Positions 16,861-27,965 are shown, numbered from the stretch's first letter. The stretch is 64,000 nt of DNA from Prorocentrum cordatum (GCA_963575745.1 CAUYUJ010003980.1:486143-550142); one strand, 5' to 3'. Made by a program: numbers and translations. The notes: generated by a model not told the origin, from the sequence alone.

Positions 16861-18333
16861 TCATAGGTTTTTCATGCCTTCTCCTGGCTTGTCCGCAGAC
16901 AAATCGTAAAGTTGACAGATTCGGTCCAGCAGCTTCTTCGGCTTCCTGCATTGCTCAATAAAGTGTGCATGGATCGAAGCTCGAATCTCATCAGACAGAG
17001 GTCGTACTCCGTAGAGTTGCTGATGCACATCTGTCCGTTCGTTATAGAAATGGTACAAATCAGCATCTGGGCGAGTGGGGTCAATAACTACCTTGAAAAT
17101 GTCGCGCGAAATGCGACGATGGCCCAACTCCGATCTGAATGAACACCAATAGCACATGGCCCATATCATTTCGCGCCCTGTTAAGAGTCTCTGCTCATTC
17201 TGGGCGCCGAATTCCATGCGATTGATCTGCTGAAGGAAGTGAGTGTAATGAATGGAACGATTGCGATTCTTACGCATTTTGTTAAATGTCTCAATCAGGT
17301 TAGTGGCGATCATGATGTCTAGGCGTTGGAATCGACCCGGATTTCTGAGCTGTTCTTTAGTCACAGAGGGGCCCATGGCTTCCACGATCCAGAGCTGTGC
17401 TTCCCGAATCTCAGGAGACGATCCAGCCGCAGCACGGGCTGCATGCATCTGCCACTCCCGTATGTTTGTAACATCGGGAATGCCCATCAGATCGACCTTC
17501 TGGTTGTTCCCAACCTGTCTCCACTGATCCAGAGGGGTGCTCTCGCCAAGACCCCCCGGGTCATCAGGTCCACCTGGGCCCGGAGGCCCGCCTCGGCCGC
17601 CTCCACCGCCTGGGGGCCCAGAACCCCCCGGATTCCCCGGAGGCGGCTTCTCTGACTGATCTCGGATGGCATGGGCGAGTGCCGACAAGATCTCGGTACT
17701 TGGTGCGGTGCTATGGTCATCCCCATGATTGTTCTGCCCTGCCCCGCCAGGCGGCGTGGCCGCTGGCGCATGACCCTTGCCTCCACCAGGCGGCTGGGCC
17801 GTTGGCGGCCTCGCTGGTCCCGCCTTGGTGAAAGGATGATAGTTGATAGAGGTCATGTCAGCAGCAATGCCTGTCAACTCCACATTGATGGGTACATTGT
17901 TCCCGGAGATGCCAGGCTTGGCCGGACCTTCGGTGGCCTCAACAATCCTGTTCTCGGCTTCTTCCGCACGCTGCTGGGCAGCCGCGGTCTGATAGGACAT
18001 TTGCTCCATCAATTCTTGTTCCCGTCGACTGGCAGCTTGGGCCAGGGCGACTCTATCAGCCTCGAACCTCTTCCGAACATCGGCAATATCTGCGTTCATT
18101 TCTTCTCGATCCAGTCGAGCCTGTTCGGCCCTCTGAGCTTCTGGGACCATAATTTCTTGCTGTCTCTTAGCCCCCATGATTCTGGCCTGATCCTGCATGG
18201 CATGGATGAAAAGGCATTGGCAGTGATGTTCTTCCATCTGGAAGCAATCCTCACACAACCATTGATTGCCGCAGTTGGGACACACATCGGAACAGTACCC
18301 AGATAAACGCATGATTGACACAGTTGGCGACAC
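16861..18333 (-). CDS. Gag capsid-like protein with N-terminal Cys/His cluster
   Basis: The 490-codon frame starts near CSDVCPNCGNQWLCEDCFQM followed by EEHHCQCLF, a Cys/His-rich zinc-binding module unlike a retroviral knuckle. A long charged coiled-coil-like helix follows (about residues 55-130: AEQARLDREEMNADIADVRK, QMSYQTAAAQQRAEEAENRI). A Gly/Pro-rich linker with hairpin motifs spans about 165-270. The C-terminal 220 residues (VDLMGIPDVTNIREWQMHAA, EMIWAMCYWCSFRSELGHRR, ICQLYDLSADKPGEGMKNL) look like a helical capsid domain. Position upstream of the CCCH fingers and protease supports Gag. The same phase extends upstream to 18,690 across one TGA. Confidence 0.7.
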   Translation of the reverse strand: MSPTVSIMRLSGYCSDVCPNCGNQWLCEDCFQMEEHHCQCLFIHAMQDQARIMGAKRQQEIMVPEAQRAEQARLDREEMNADIADVRKRFEADRVALAQAASRREQELMEQMSYQTAAAQQRAEEAENRIVEATEGPAKPGISGNNVPINVELTGIAADMTSINYHPFTKAGPARPPTAQPPGGGKGHAPAATPPGGAGQNNHGDDHSTAPSTEILSALAHAIRDQSEKPPPGNPGGSGPPGGGGGRGGPPGPGGPDDPGGLGESTPLDQWRQVGNNQKVDLMGIPDVTNIREWQMHAARAAAGSSPEIREAQLWIVEAMGPSVTKEQLRNPGRFQRLDIMIATNLIETFNKMRKNRNRSIHYTHFLQQINRMEFGAQNEQRLLTGREMIWAMCYWCSFRSELGHRRISRDIFKVVIDPTRPDADLYHFYNERTDVHQQLYGVRPLSDEIRASIHAHFIEQCRKPKKLLDRICQLYDLSADKPGEGMKNL

Positions 18334-18342
18334 ATGATAACA

Positions 18343-18690
18343 TCAGAGCAGTGCCCAGAACTCACGCACATTGATTGACGCAGTTGGTGACACATGAAAA
18401 TTAGCATACTCCATGTCAGCCTCCGTAGAGTTCACGTCGTCTTCGTAATCAAGCTGTTCGTCGCTGTCTTGACCGGGTTGCCCGTTCAAGGCTATCGGGG
18501 CGGGGCGTGCCCCGCGCGGGCGACCCCAACCGTCTGGGGCGGCGGGGGGCGCGCCGCCAGACTCCTTTACGTCTCGCGACCTACTGGCTGGGCCAGCGGC
18601 TGGCTCGATAGAACGCATGGCAACCGGGCTGGAATTTATCGTTTCTGAGGACTCAACAATCCAAGATGAAAAGGCTCTTCGCCTGGCCAC
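18343..18690 (-). CDS. Upstream extension of Gag, in phase across one stop
   Basis: This 115-codon frame is in the same phase as Gag (16861-18333) and ends at a TGA at 18,343-18,345. It contains two hairpin motifs (18,580-18,602 and 18,688-18,708) and the acidic stretch DSDEQLDYEDDVNSTEADME. Its end, HVSPTASIN, repeats the HVSPTVSIM at the start of the next frame because of a tandem duplication at about 18,292-18,405. It is probably the true N-terminus of Gag. Confidence 0.5.
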   Translation of the reverse strand: MARRRAFSSWIVESSETINSSPVAMRSIEPAAGPASRSRDVKESGGAPPAAPDGWGRPRGARPAPIALNGQPGQDSDEQLDYEDDVNSTEADMEYANFHVSPTASINVREFWALL

Positions 18691-18708
18691 CGGCTGGGCC
18701 GTTCCGCC

Positions 18709-20830
18709 TTATCGGGTCTGGGGTCTGTTCACGATCTAAGACGAAGCCAGGGTCGGGGCGAAGTTTGACCGGGATAAAAATCATGCTCGGTTTTTCAAAT
18801 CACTGGGGGCGCCGCCGAATGGGCCTGCCACGCCTTGGGCGCCATCGGCTTCGCGAGGGAGGAAATGCGCCCGCGCGCGGATGAGGCCACGGCGCGGATT
18901 TGGCCACGCGCGCGCCCGAGGGAATTCTGCGCCAATCGCGCCTCGCCCCAGAAGACCCGATATTAACGACATTAAGTTGAGGTCCCAAGGGGGCCCCGAG
19001 GAGGCGGACCGCCAAACCAGTCACGCAACCAACGCAACGAAAAACACGTAAATGTCAAAAAGCGTGTTGCTCAGTGACCTCTTCGGCCATGCAACGCCGC
19101 GATAATGCCCGAGAAGGGCCCGCGCGCGGCCCGGCGACGCCCCCGCGACGCCCCAGGCGCCCCGAAGCGCGCCGAAATAACCGTAGAGAAAACCCGGAAA
19201 GTCTCTGGAAGGTCCCCGCGCCAGGCAAGATCCGCCACCGAATAATCTCGCGGACACCTAGCGCGTGCGCGCGGGCGTCCACCATGGATGCCCGACTCCG
19301 ATTTCCGAGACAATCGTGCGCAACCGCCCGGGGGCCTCGGCAACCTCGCGATTGGCCCCGGGGCCCGCGGGCCCCAGGGAATCGAGGACCGAGTTCGCAA
19401 CTCCCGAAGCACCAGGCGCGGCGCCAGCCGGTCGCTCGTCTCTGGCTGACAATAGGACGCCTGGAAATCCGGTACAACCTGAGGAACCGCCTTTCAGAGA
19501 TTCACAGGACCAGAAAACGGGGCGCGCCACATTCTCGCGTCCGAACTTCTCTGAGAATCTGTGAAAATCTCTGAACTAGCCGCCCCGCCCGAAACATTCC
19601 CATAAACCCAAAACCCCGGAGCTGGCCGAAACTGTTTGACAGATTTTCGGCCCGCGAAATTTGGGGCGCCCGGATTTCTGGTTCCGAGATTCTCTGAAAT
19701 CGGCCTGCGGCGGCGCCCAGCAGGTCCGACCGCGCCCAGGGTGGGGGCCGTGGACATCGCGGGCCGCGATGGCCCCGACCACGAGGTCCTTCCCCCTGCC
19801 CCATCGACGAGCCCACGCTCATAGACACGCTCTCTGCGCTGAGCGTGGACCGCGCCATCCGCCGTACTTCTGCGCGACGACAACCAACTTGCCGCCGACG
19901 GACAAAGCGATTTTCTATCCGAGCTGCGCGTGCCACCGAAAACGTACGATTGCCCCGGGCTCGGGGAGAAACACTTTCGAAGCACTTTCAGGCCGCCAGC
20001 GTCGTGGCTGCCGACCCGCCTCGCGCCGGCCGCGAGACTAGCTGGGCCCGCTACGTCCACGGCGGCGGGCGGGCGCCCAAGAGAGCTGTCGCCACGGTGC
20101 GCGCGGCGGGGCGCCCGCCCCACTGCAACCGCAAACGCGGCCTCCATGGCGCCAAATGCGTAATATGCGCGACGCATTCTCGGGCCCCCATCAACGCATC
20201 GGCCAGCGCCCAAGTCCCTGAAACGCAAACCTACTGTGCCCCCCGTGCAAGCCGCGCACCCGCTCCCAATGCTCGTGCAAACCAGTTTTTCTGCCCGCCC
20301 TCAACAGTTCAATCGAGCACCCATGTGCTACTTGGGCTCCTCCTGCCCTCGAACACTCCTTGGGGAACTTCTGCGAATGCGCGCGCTACGCTCCACACAT
20401 CGGCGTTCTATTTTTCTCTGGAGCTCTACCAGAATCTCTGGTTCCGATTTGTCCCGATCTTCCGCTCAACTGACGATCTCTGATCGGAATACGAGTGAGA
20501 GAAACATCTGCAGACAAATATATGACTTCTCCCGCACCCCTTCCACGAGAAACACGAATGGGATTAGAAAAGGAAAGGCGCGGCCCTCCCCTGGGCCGCT
20601 GTCCTGATGTTTTAGCCCGTCTCGATGCATATCGTGTAATCTCGCGGGCAATTCGGCTGTCTCATCATAGCTCATTCCAATTGCGACTTGGTCGCGGGTT
20701 TCGGCTGATAACCGTCTTTCCTCTGAGAACCGGGGTAAGATGCCAACGGAATTAAGGTCTCATGTTTACTAAGTCAGTGGTAGAGGATACGGAATGAGAC
20801 ATCGATGAAACAATATGTTGTCCGTTAAGC
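18709..20830. other. GC-rich spacer without recognised genes
   Basis: Overlapping open frames occur on both strands, as expected from GC-rich DNA, but none shows a known motif. Short sequences such as GAGATTCTCTGAAAT and close variants recur between 19,490 and 20,480. If the minus-strand retroelement is complete on this side, its 5' LTR and leader could lie here, but no matching second LTR is in the window. Confidence 0.5.
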
Positions 20831-22016
20831 AACTGTGCTCAAGCATAGGAAGGGAGGAGGCCGGCCGGCCGACGCCCGGGCGCGGACGCGTAGCGGCGCG
20901 CTCCTTTTCTCACTCGAGCAGCTAAGATATAGCTGCGGTATACAGTAATACCAATGTCAAGGTATGACAAGGCAGGCAGCAGGAGAGGCAAGTGTACGAT
21001 GAGGCGGAGAGGAGCATATTCACTGAGCGTCGACGCCGTCCTCGATCCACGGGGTCCTGTAAATGGGAGTCCTGATGAGGTGAAGCCTGAAAGGACGGAA
21101 GGAACACGTTGGCCCCGAACGGGAACGAGGGCTAGGACGGTCTTCCATTCTCCCCCCTCTGCCACCCACGAAGAGGGAAGAAATAAAGAACAGGAGAGCA
21201 CAGGAGATCACAGGAGAGCAGGGTCGAAGGACGAAAGAGAGCACAGGAGGGAGGAGGGGGATGATGGAGGAGGAAGAGGGCGGATGGAGCAAACGGAGGA
21301 AGAAGAGGACGGAAGGAACAGGAGGAGGATGAGGGCGGAAAGAGCAGGAGGAGCAACATAACATAAGAACATGGAACGTGAGGATGCGAAGAGAATGCGG
21401 TTCGAGGAACACGGAAGAAGAGAGAGAGGAAGGAACATGAGAAGCAAGAGAAGGGAGGAGGAGAAAAGGGGAGAAATTTGAGGAACAGAAAACGTGGCAG
21501 GAGGAATGGGGGCAGGGAATACAGAGACCGCATGAAGGAGGAGGGAGTAGGAAGAGGGCGGAAGGATGCGAAGGGAGATTCGGGCCCTCACCCAAACGCC
21601 CCCCAGAACAGAAAGAGACGCTCCGCGTGCAACGAGTACTTCTGAGTAAGGACCAGCAGGGGAGGCGGGAGGCCAGGCAGAGGTGGCCAAACACCGCGGG
21701 CACACAGCGATCAGAGGTTGCACGCTGTGTGATTAATACATGTTTGTAGTTTGTAGCCAAGGTCATGGCCATGTGACATCCGAAATAACCCCGCAGCGGC
21801 TCGCGCGTGTCCAGTCGCATGCCCATATTGGACGAAAGACGCGGATGTCGAACATGGTTATGTCCGTTCTCTTGTATCGGCTCGGTACTCTCGCCTTCCT
21901 CCTCCGCAGCCACGTTTGGCCCCTGCCCTCCACCTCCACCATCGGCTCTCAACTCTTTACGCTACACCCTTTCTTCTCGCCTCTCCCTGTTCCTCTCTGC
22001 GCGCTGCGTTCTGATC
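20831..22016. other. Purine-skewed spacer
   Basis: From about 21,170 to 21,560 the plus strand is dominated by GGA, GAA and GAGG blocks. The long minus-strand open frames here (Ser/Pro/Leu-rich) are composition artefacts. No gene recognised. Confidence 0.5.
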
Positions 22017-22082
22017 CATGCACTCTCTCTCTCTCTCTCTCCTCCTCTCTGTCCCTCTCTTTCTCTCTTTCCATAACTCGCT
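22017..22082. repeat. CT-rich microsatellite
   Basis: The region consists mostly of CTCTCTCT runs with TTT and CCAT interruptions. Confidence 0.85.
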
Positions 22083-22399
22083 CTCTCGGTCTACGTATCC
22101 CATATGACGTGCATTTGCCGTGTTAGCAGTCAAATGCGTAGCTTACCAGATTCGGCATCTGGTGGGGTAACTCTCGCTTTCCGTCTCAAGTGTCCAACCG
22201 CTCGTATACAAATGTACCGCCCACTGCATAATGGGTCCACCTCCTTGGTAAAATTGAAACGTGGGAAGCAAGCCGGGATTCTAGCAGAGCCTGCGCGCCC
22301 CATATTGGCCGGGCAAGCAGGCACGCTAGGACTGGCTCGCGCGTCCGAGCGAGGAGGAGTGCGGCGCAACTTGCCCCCCTACTCCGATAATCCGCCTCC

Positions 22400-22448
22400 T
22401 GATGCTGCTGCTGCTGCAGCTGCTGCTGCTGCTGCAGCTGCAGCTGCA

Positions 22449-22491
<43 letters not shown>

Positions 22492-22558
22492 AAGCTCCTC
22501 CTCCTCCTCCTCCTCCTCCTCCTCCTCCTCCTCCTCCTCCTCCTCCTCCTCCTCCTCC
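22400..22558. repeat. CTG/CAG tract fused to CTC tract
   Basis: CTGCTG runs with CTGCAG interruptions occupy about 22,402-22,490 and change at CTGAAG into an almost pure CTC run to 22,558. In the open frames they give poly-Ala, poly-Leu or poly-Pro, which I regard as non-coding. Confidence 0.9.
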
Positions 22559-23467
22559 CTGCCTTCCGATCACTTGACGCGCGCCCGCAGTCGGGCGGCG
22601 CGCCTGGCCGGGCCGCCCAGCGCGGGCACTTATAGCTCCCACACGGGGGCCTCCTAGCGCCCAGCCCGCGGCGGCCCCTCCGCACGGCCAGGGGGCGTGG
22701 CCGGTGGCGCCCGACGCTGCCGCGGGGGGCCCCTGCCGGCCAGCCCCCCGGGGAGGGGGTCCCCCGGCGGCCCCCCCAGCGTCGGGTTGGACGAATGCCG
22801 CTCGGGGGTTGCCTCTGGTAGCCCCGCTTGGGGCGGGTGGCTGCGCGGTAGGCACTCTCGCCAGAGCAGGTTAGCATGGGGGGCAGCATCGGGCCGGGTC
22901 AACGACGGCGGCAGCCCCTGGCGCCCCCGAGCCCGCCGCCTGACGCTCCCGACGGCGTCCGGAGGCGGCCCGCTGCAGGAAGAGCTTATAACCAGCGTTA
23001 TACTGAGCTGGCAGCTCCCGGGTGTCCGCCGGCGGCTTCTGGGGCCCCCAGGTCGTCCGATCCGCTCGCGAAGAACCCCAGCAGGGCCGACCCCCAGCCG
23101 AGGCTGCCGAGGCCTTGGGAGTCGCCTGGGGGTCCCCCTGCACGAACGCCCCGGGGCCCCGCTGATCACAAACGCGGGGCTACGATCAGCGGGCCGCAGG
23201 GCGGCCCTGGGGGCCCCAGGGCGGCTCCGGCAGCGCGCTGCGCCCCGGGACGAACCTCCTGCGTGGGTGACCGCCAGGGCCGCGCCGCGCCCCCCCCTCC
23301 CCCCCCCAGCACGGCCCCGGGGCAGAGCAGATCGACAGGACAAGGCCGGGCAGCGGGACGGCCCCGCGGGGCCCAGGCCAGCGGGCGGCCCCCAGGACCC
23401 AGGGCGGGACGGACCAGGCGCACACGCGGGGGGAGGGGGAGGGCCCAGCCAGGAGGACGGGCGAGGA
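22559..23467. other. Very GC-rich spacer
   Basis: GGGGCCCC, CCCCCCGGGG and CGCC blocks dominate. Open frames exist on both strands, one of them reaching 473 codons, but they are Gly/Pro/Arg/Ala-rich and run into the flanking repeats. No motif supports a gene. Confidence 0.5.
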
Positions 23468-23772
23468 GCCTTCTCCTCCTCCTCCTCCTCCTCCTCCTCC
23501 TCCTCCTCCTCCTCCTCCTCCTCCTCCTCCTCCCCTCCTCCTCCTCCTCCTCCTCCTCCTCATCCTCCTCCCCTCCTCTATCCACCTCCTCCCCCCCCTC
23601 CCTCCCCCTCCCCCCTCCCCCTCCCCCTCCCCCCTCCCCCTCCTCCTCCTCCTCCTCCTCCTCTCCTCCTCCTCCTCCTCCTCCTCCTCCTCCGCCTCCT
23701 CCTCCTCCTCCTCCCCCTCCTCCTCCTCCTCCTCCTCCTCCTCCTCCTCCTCCTCCTCCTCCTCCTCCCCCT
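23468..23772. repeat. Long CTC polypyrimidine tract
   Basis: About 300 bases of CTC triplets with CCCCCT and TCAT interruptions; the plus strand is almost purely pyrimidine. Confidence 0.95.
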
Positions 23773-24012
23773 TTTGCGTGATCGAGCACAGATTGGCGGG
23801 CCAGGGTCCTCTGAGGCCCGCGCACAGCGACCAGAGGGAGCGCTGGGTGGCAGCAGAGGCCGTGCACCTTCCCCTCTGGAACCGCCGGCCTTACTCGATC
23901 TCCCGCCCGCCCTTGCAAAGGACGCATATGGAGGGGGCAGGAGGGCCGCCCCATGTGCCGACAGAGGCTGTCGCTTCCTCCCCAAGCTCCCCTGGCCTCT
24001 AAAGACTTCCGT

Positions 24013-24320
24013 TGTCCCAGCCATCCTGTGTGAGTTGGGCCCTCGTTTTGAACCAGCAACGCGCGCGCGTCTCCCTCTCCTATTCCCTCTCTTCCTTCAT
24101 CTGCCATCGGCCTGCTGAATGTCGGCACACCCCTCACACGTTTCGTGGCCCCCACAGGGAGTTCCACCGAAGGCCTCAGTGGCAAGGTATTGCGTGCGGT
24201 CCTCCCGCCCATCTTGGCACGCCCCTCACACTTTTCGGGGCCCTACAGGAAGCCACTGGAGGCCTCATGCAGACGCCCCTCACGCGATTCGCGGCCCCAA
24301 AGGGAGCTTCCTAATGGCGG
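24013..24320 (+). repeat. Composite repeat copy 1: header and degenerate 90-bp units
   Basis: The header at 24,013-24,080 (CCAGCCATCCTGTG, then GTTGGGCCCTCGTTTT) matches those at 35,601 and 36,715. It is followed by a short pyrimidine stretch and then two to three decayed units of the 90-bp satellite (CACCCCTCACACGTTTCGTG). Confidence 0.75.
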
Positions 24321-24442
24321 CGGAAGTCCAGCCAACATCCGCACCCATGTCCTTGCAGAAATTTTGGATCCCATGGCTGGTGCCTCACTCTTCTTGCAAT
24401 CGCCCCGCTCATCCACCCGGCTCGCGGCGTCCAGCTAGAGAC

Positions 24443-24445
<3 letters not shown>

Positions 24446-24512
<67 letters not shown>

Positions 24513-24585
24513 CGCACACACACAGACACACACACACACACACACACACACGCGCGTACACACAAACACTCACACACACACATAA
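24446..24585. repeat. CA/GT microsatellite
   Basis: CACACA runs with sparse CG, CAG and AAA interruptions over about 140 bases. Confidence 0.95.
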
Positions 24586-24949
24586 ACAAATCCCACCATC
24601 CATCTAGGGCGTAGGTGATTCAGGGCGTTTTCCGCTCACGCTTCACCCCCTCTGGGGAGGGGTTGATCACTGCTCCTTGTTAGTGTACACCTCCTTCTCC
24701 CGCCTGACTGGCGACAAACCCGGGCCAATGCCAACGCCCCCATCCCATCCCTTGCAAAAACCAATACGAAGTGCAGATTGCACCAGCATCCAGATCATGC
24801 GCGGACGCCCCGAAATCAATTTCTTTTAGTATGTGAGCAGGGAGGTGGGGGTGCTGACATAATCCCTGCTGTGTGCAACGTCAACGCCCCTTCCACTATC
24901 CCCTGCAAAATTGGCCTGGCGAAGACCCCAACCATATGCAGTTGTGGGC
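24586..24949. other. Spacer without recognised features
   Basis: Unique-looking sequence; no gene, repeat or structure seen. Confidence 0.5.
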
Positions 24950-24952
24950 ACA

Positions 24953-25828
24953 GCCGCTGAATACACCGCATTCGGTGGGGCTCCCTATGAGGCCACGAAA
25001 CGTGCGAGGGGCGTGCCAAAATGGGTGCGGTGGGCGCATGCGAACGCTGGCGTTTGGGCCTTCGGTGGGGCTCCCTGTGGGGCCACGAAGCGTGTGAGGG
25101 GCGTACCAAAATGGGTGCGGTGGGCGCATGCGAACGCTGGCATTTCGCCCTTCGGTGGGGCTCCCTACGGGGCCGCGAAGCGTGTGAGGGGCGTGCCAAA
25201 ATGGGTGCGGTGGGCGCGTGCGAACGCTGGCATTTAGGCCTTCGGTGGAGCTCCCTATGGGGCCACGAAGCGTGTGAGGGGTGTGCCCAAATGGGTGCGG
25301 TGAGCGCGTGCGAACGCTGGCATTTGGGCCTTCGGTGGGGTTCCCTGCGCGGCAGCGAAGCGTGTGAGGGGCGTGCCAAAATGGGTGTGGTGGGCGCATT
25401 CGAACGCTGGCGTTTGGGCCTTCGGTGGGGTCCCTGTGGGGCCGCGAAGCGTGTGAGGGGTGTACCAAAATGGGTGCGGCGGGCGCATGCGAGCGCTGGC
25501 GTTTGGGCCTTCGGGGGGGCTCCCTGCGGGGCCGCGAAGCGAGTGAGGGGTGTGCCAAAATGGGTGCGGTGGGCGCATGCGAACGCTGGCGTTTGGGCCT
25601 TCGGTGGAGCTCCCTATGGGGCCACGAAGCGTGTGAGGGGTGTGCCCAAATGGGTGCGGTGAGCGCGTGCGAACGCTGGCATTTGGGCCTTCGGTGGGGC
25701 TCCCTGTGAGGCCGCGAAACGTGTGAGGGGCGTGCCAAGATGGGTGCGGTGGGCGCATGAACGCTGGCGTTTGGGCCTTCGGTGGGAATCCCTGTGGGGC
25801 CGCGAAGCGTGTGAGGGGTGTGCCAAAG
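24953..25828 (-). repeat. 90-bp satellite array, about nine to ten units
   Basis: Units begin CCTTCGGTGGGGCTCCCT and recur near 24,970, 25,059, 25,149, 25,239, 25,329, 25,419, 25,508, 25,598, 25,688 and 25,777. The period is 90 bases with small indels. Being a multiple of three, it keeps long repetitive open frames, which I do not consider genes. The array is the reverse complement of that at 35,870-38,465. Confidence 0.95.
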
Positions 25829-25950
25829 TGAGGGGGGGGGACGGGAGGAGGGAGGAGGGCGGGAGGAGGAAGGAAGGAGGAAAGCGGGGACCGTCCCCTC
25901 CAAGCGAAGACCAACCACCACAGGATGGTTGGGAGAAGCATGCAAGAATG
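25829..25950 (-). repeat. Composite repeat copy 2: header and purine tract, reversed
   Basis: Bases 25,829-25,880 are GGAGG/GGAAGG repeats (CTC on the other strand). Bases 25,890-25,945 are the reverse complement of the header (CCACAGGATGGTTGGGA). With the adjacent array this gives header, CTC tract, 90-bp units in minus orientation. Confidence 0.8.
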
Positions 25951-26625
25951 CACTTTACACCAACATCTGGATCATTTGCGGGCGCCCCGCGATCAGTTTG
26001 CATCGGCTTTGAACAGGAGCGGCGGGGGGGGGGCGGCAAGCATGTTGCCTGTTCCGTGCAGGCCCACAACCCCTTCCAAAAACATGTAAAGCGCACTTTG
26101 CCAGGAATGGGGGGGGCACCGTCCCCTGTCAAACAACAAATGCAACGTTGTAGCGGTTGCACTCACAGACTAAACAATGCTGGCCGAACCCGCCTGCACG
26201 ATGTCTCGGCTTTTTGACGCGAATGGTGGAGGGTCGACAGAGTGCCCAATGTGGCACACCTGGTGGGCGTGGCGCACCTGGCATGTGCTGCGCACCTCGC
26301 GGTCGGCTGGCGCCAGCACTGGCCCGCAATGTTTAACAATTGCGACCGCTGAACATGCTGAGACTCGGGTGCTACTTACGCGTTGGGAGGGCAGGTGGGA
26401 GTAAGCGAGACAGCTTGCGGCGTTCCCGCTGGGACTCGACCCCTCCCCCTACAACCTACCTCCAGGTCTGGACGGGGGGGCGGCGGCGAGGTTTCAGCGG
26501 GCCCAAGACAGCATCAGCGAGAAGGCACGCATCGCGGATGTTCTTCAAATTTGGGAGACATGTATGCTGTGGGCTCACATTGGGGACCCCCCCTTCGTTG
26601 ATAGATCGCCTCCAACGTGGCCCCA
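25951..26625. other. Spacer without recognised features
   Basis: No coding or repeat signal beyond short G-runs. The open frames are unconvincing. Confidence 0.4.
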
Positions 26626-26945
26626 GGACGGCCGAACCGCTCCCGAGAGAGCTCCTAGAGTGCCCCAAGAGGCCCCAAGAGGCCGCCAAGAAGCCACAAA
26701 GCGGCCCCCAGGCGTCCCCCAATAGGCCCCAAGAGGTATCCAAGAGGCACCCAAGACGCACCCAAAGGCTCTGAAGACCAAGCAGCCCCCAAGCCTTCTA
26801 CCTAAAGTGACCTCCAAGGCCCCCGAGGCGACCCAAGAGGCCCCGAAGAGACGCCAGGATGCCCCCGGAGGTCCCAAGAGGCCTCTAAGAGACCCCGAGG
26901 GACATCCCAAGAGACTCCCACAGGCATCCTAGAAGACTCTGGCCC
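26626..26945. repeat. Degenerate CCCAAGAGGC array
   Basis: The element CCCAAGAGG or CCAAGA(A/C)GC recurs about every 10-20 bases. Related arrays occur at 31,780-32,230 (CAAGACGGCCC) and, reversed, at 62,700-63,280. Confidence 0.8.
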
Positions 26946-27965
26946 ATGGAGACCTCCTGAGCTCCCCACATGATGCGGCGCTCACACGAGATGGACAGCT
27001 GCCCTGAGCATCGTTCCTGGATGGGCTGGAGGGGGCACGGGAAGCGTCACGACTTGGTTGTGCAGTCGCATCGGGGGCCCCGTGGCAACACACCCACACA
27101 CACAAACAAACCCCTCGCGGGGCACGCAGTGTCGAGGAGAAAAACAAAAAAAGGCGAGACGGCCAGCTCCTCACGGGGCGGTGGCTGGGGGCGGCGGGCG
27201 GGCAGCGGGCAGCGGCCGCGGGGTCGGCGGCGCAGCGGGCGGGCGGGGGCCGAGCAAGGCGACGCCGCGCCAGGGAGGTAGGCGTATAAGGGGGCGGCGC
27301 GCGGCGACGCAGCCTGGGCCACGCCAGAGCTAGGCAGGGAGCCTCGGCACAGAGCCAGAGACGGCGGCCGGGCTGGAGAAGCAGCGGCGCGCTGGAGGTC
27401 CAGCGGGCCGGGCAGATGGACGGGGCGAGGCGGGCGAGGGGGGGAGGCCACAGGGGCGAAGCCCGATCGGCAGACCGGGAGCGGCGGCCAAGAGGCCGGC
27501 AGAGCGCGTCGGGTCGCTTCGAACAGAGGCCGAGAGGCCTGGAGAGGCGCAGGCGCCAAGAGAGCGGACACCGCCCGAGGAGAGCAGCCGGCCGCGGGTG
27601 CCAAGGCTGAACCCCAGGGAGGAGCCAGCCGAGGCGGCGATCGACGCCGAGAAACACTCAGCGGAACCTGGGAAACCCAAGTATCCAGGAGAAGCGAGGG
27701 GCGCCCCGGGGCGGGGAAGAAACACACACACACATGCCCGCCGCTGGTGCCAATGTCCTAGAATGTGTGAAAAGTTTGTGGCGCCCCAGAGGGCGGGCCC
27801 CGGCGAAAAGAAAGGAAGACAACCACGACGGAACATGTCCGTCACATTTCCCCAGGAATCAAACCACACGTGTCGAACACGACATCAAATCGCGCGTGCG
27901 GAAGTCCTTCTCAGACGCATCTCTATGTGTCGCACACTTCGCGTACACGTACACATGCACGTGCA
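26946..27965. other. GC-rich spacer
   Basis: The strand is rich in GGCG and GAGG between 27,160 and 27,620. Open frames on both strands lack motifs. Nothing recognisable. Confidence 0.4.

Larger units (their letters stand above)
1..18708 (-). mobile_element. Large degenerate Ty1/copia-type retroelement, open at the left edge
   Basis: All convincing coding segments in this stretch lie on the minus strand in the order Gag, CCCH-finger region, protease, integrase, reverse transcriptase, RNase H, which is the copia order. Downstream of RNase H the same strand continues with a methyltransferase-like module and about 9 kb of Pro/Ala-rich accessory frames. The reading frame changes every 0.3-2.5 kb, so this copy is probably not translatable as it stands, or the assembly carries indels. 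The right boundary is set only by the last hairpin motif near 18,708. No LTR can be assigned because the 3' end lies outside the window. The unity of the 1-9 kb part with the copia part is inferred from shared strand, composition and hairpin motifs. Confidence 0.7.

Noticed and set aside
19494-20483. Overlapping long frames on both strands (244 and 212 codons)
   Set aside because: Arg/Ala/Pro-rich in GC-rich DNA on both strands; neither shows a recognisable domain.
20771-20787. AAGTCAGTGGTAGAGG resembling a tRNA A-box
   Set aside because: No B-box or cloverleaf follows at the right distance.
22697-24118. 473-codon plus-strand open frame
   Set aside because: It runs through a CTC tract and GC-rich DNA and consists of Pro, Ser, Leu, Gly and Arg runs; no motif.
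25021-25662. 213-codon plus-strand frame with 30-residue repeats
   Set aside because: It is a by-product of a 90-bp satellite; the reversed arrays give equally long frames in other phases.
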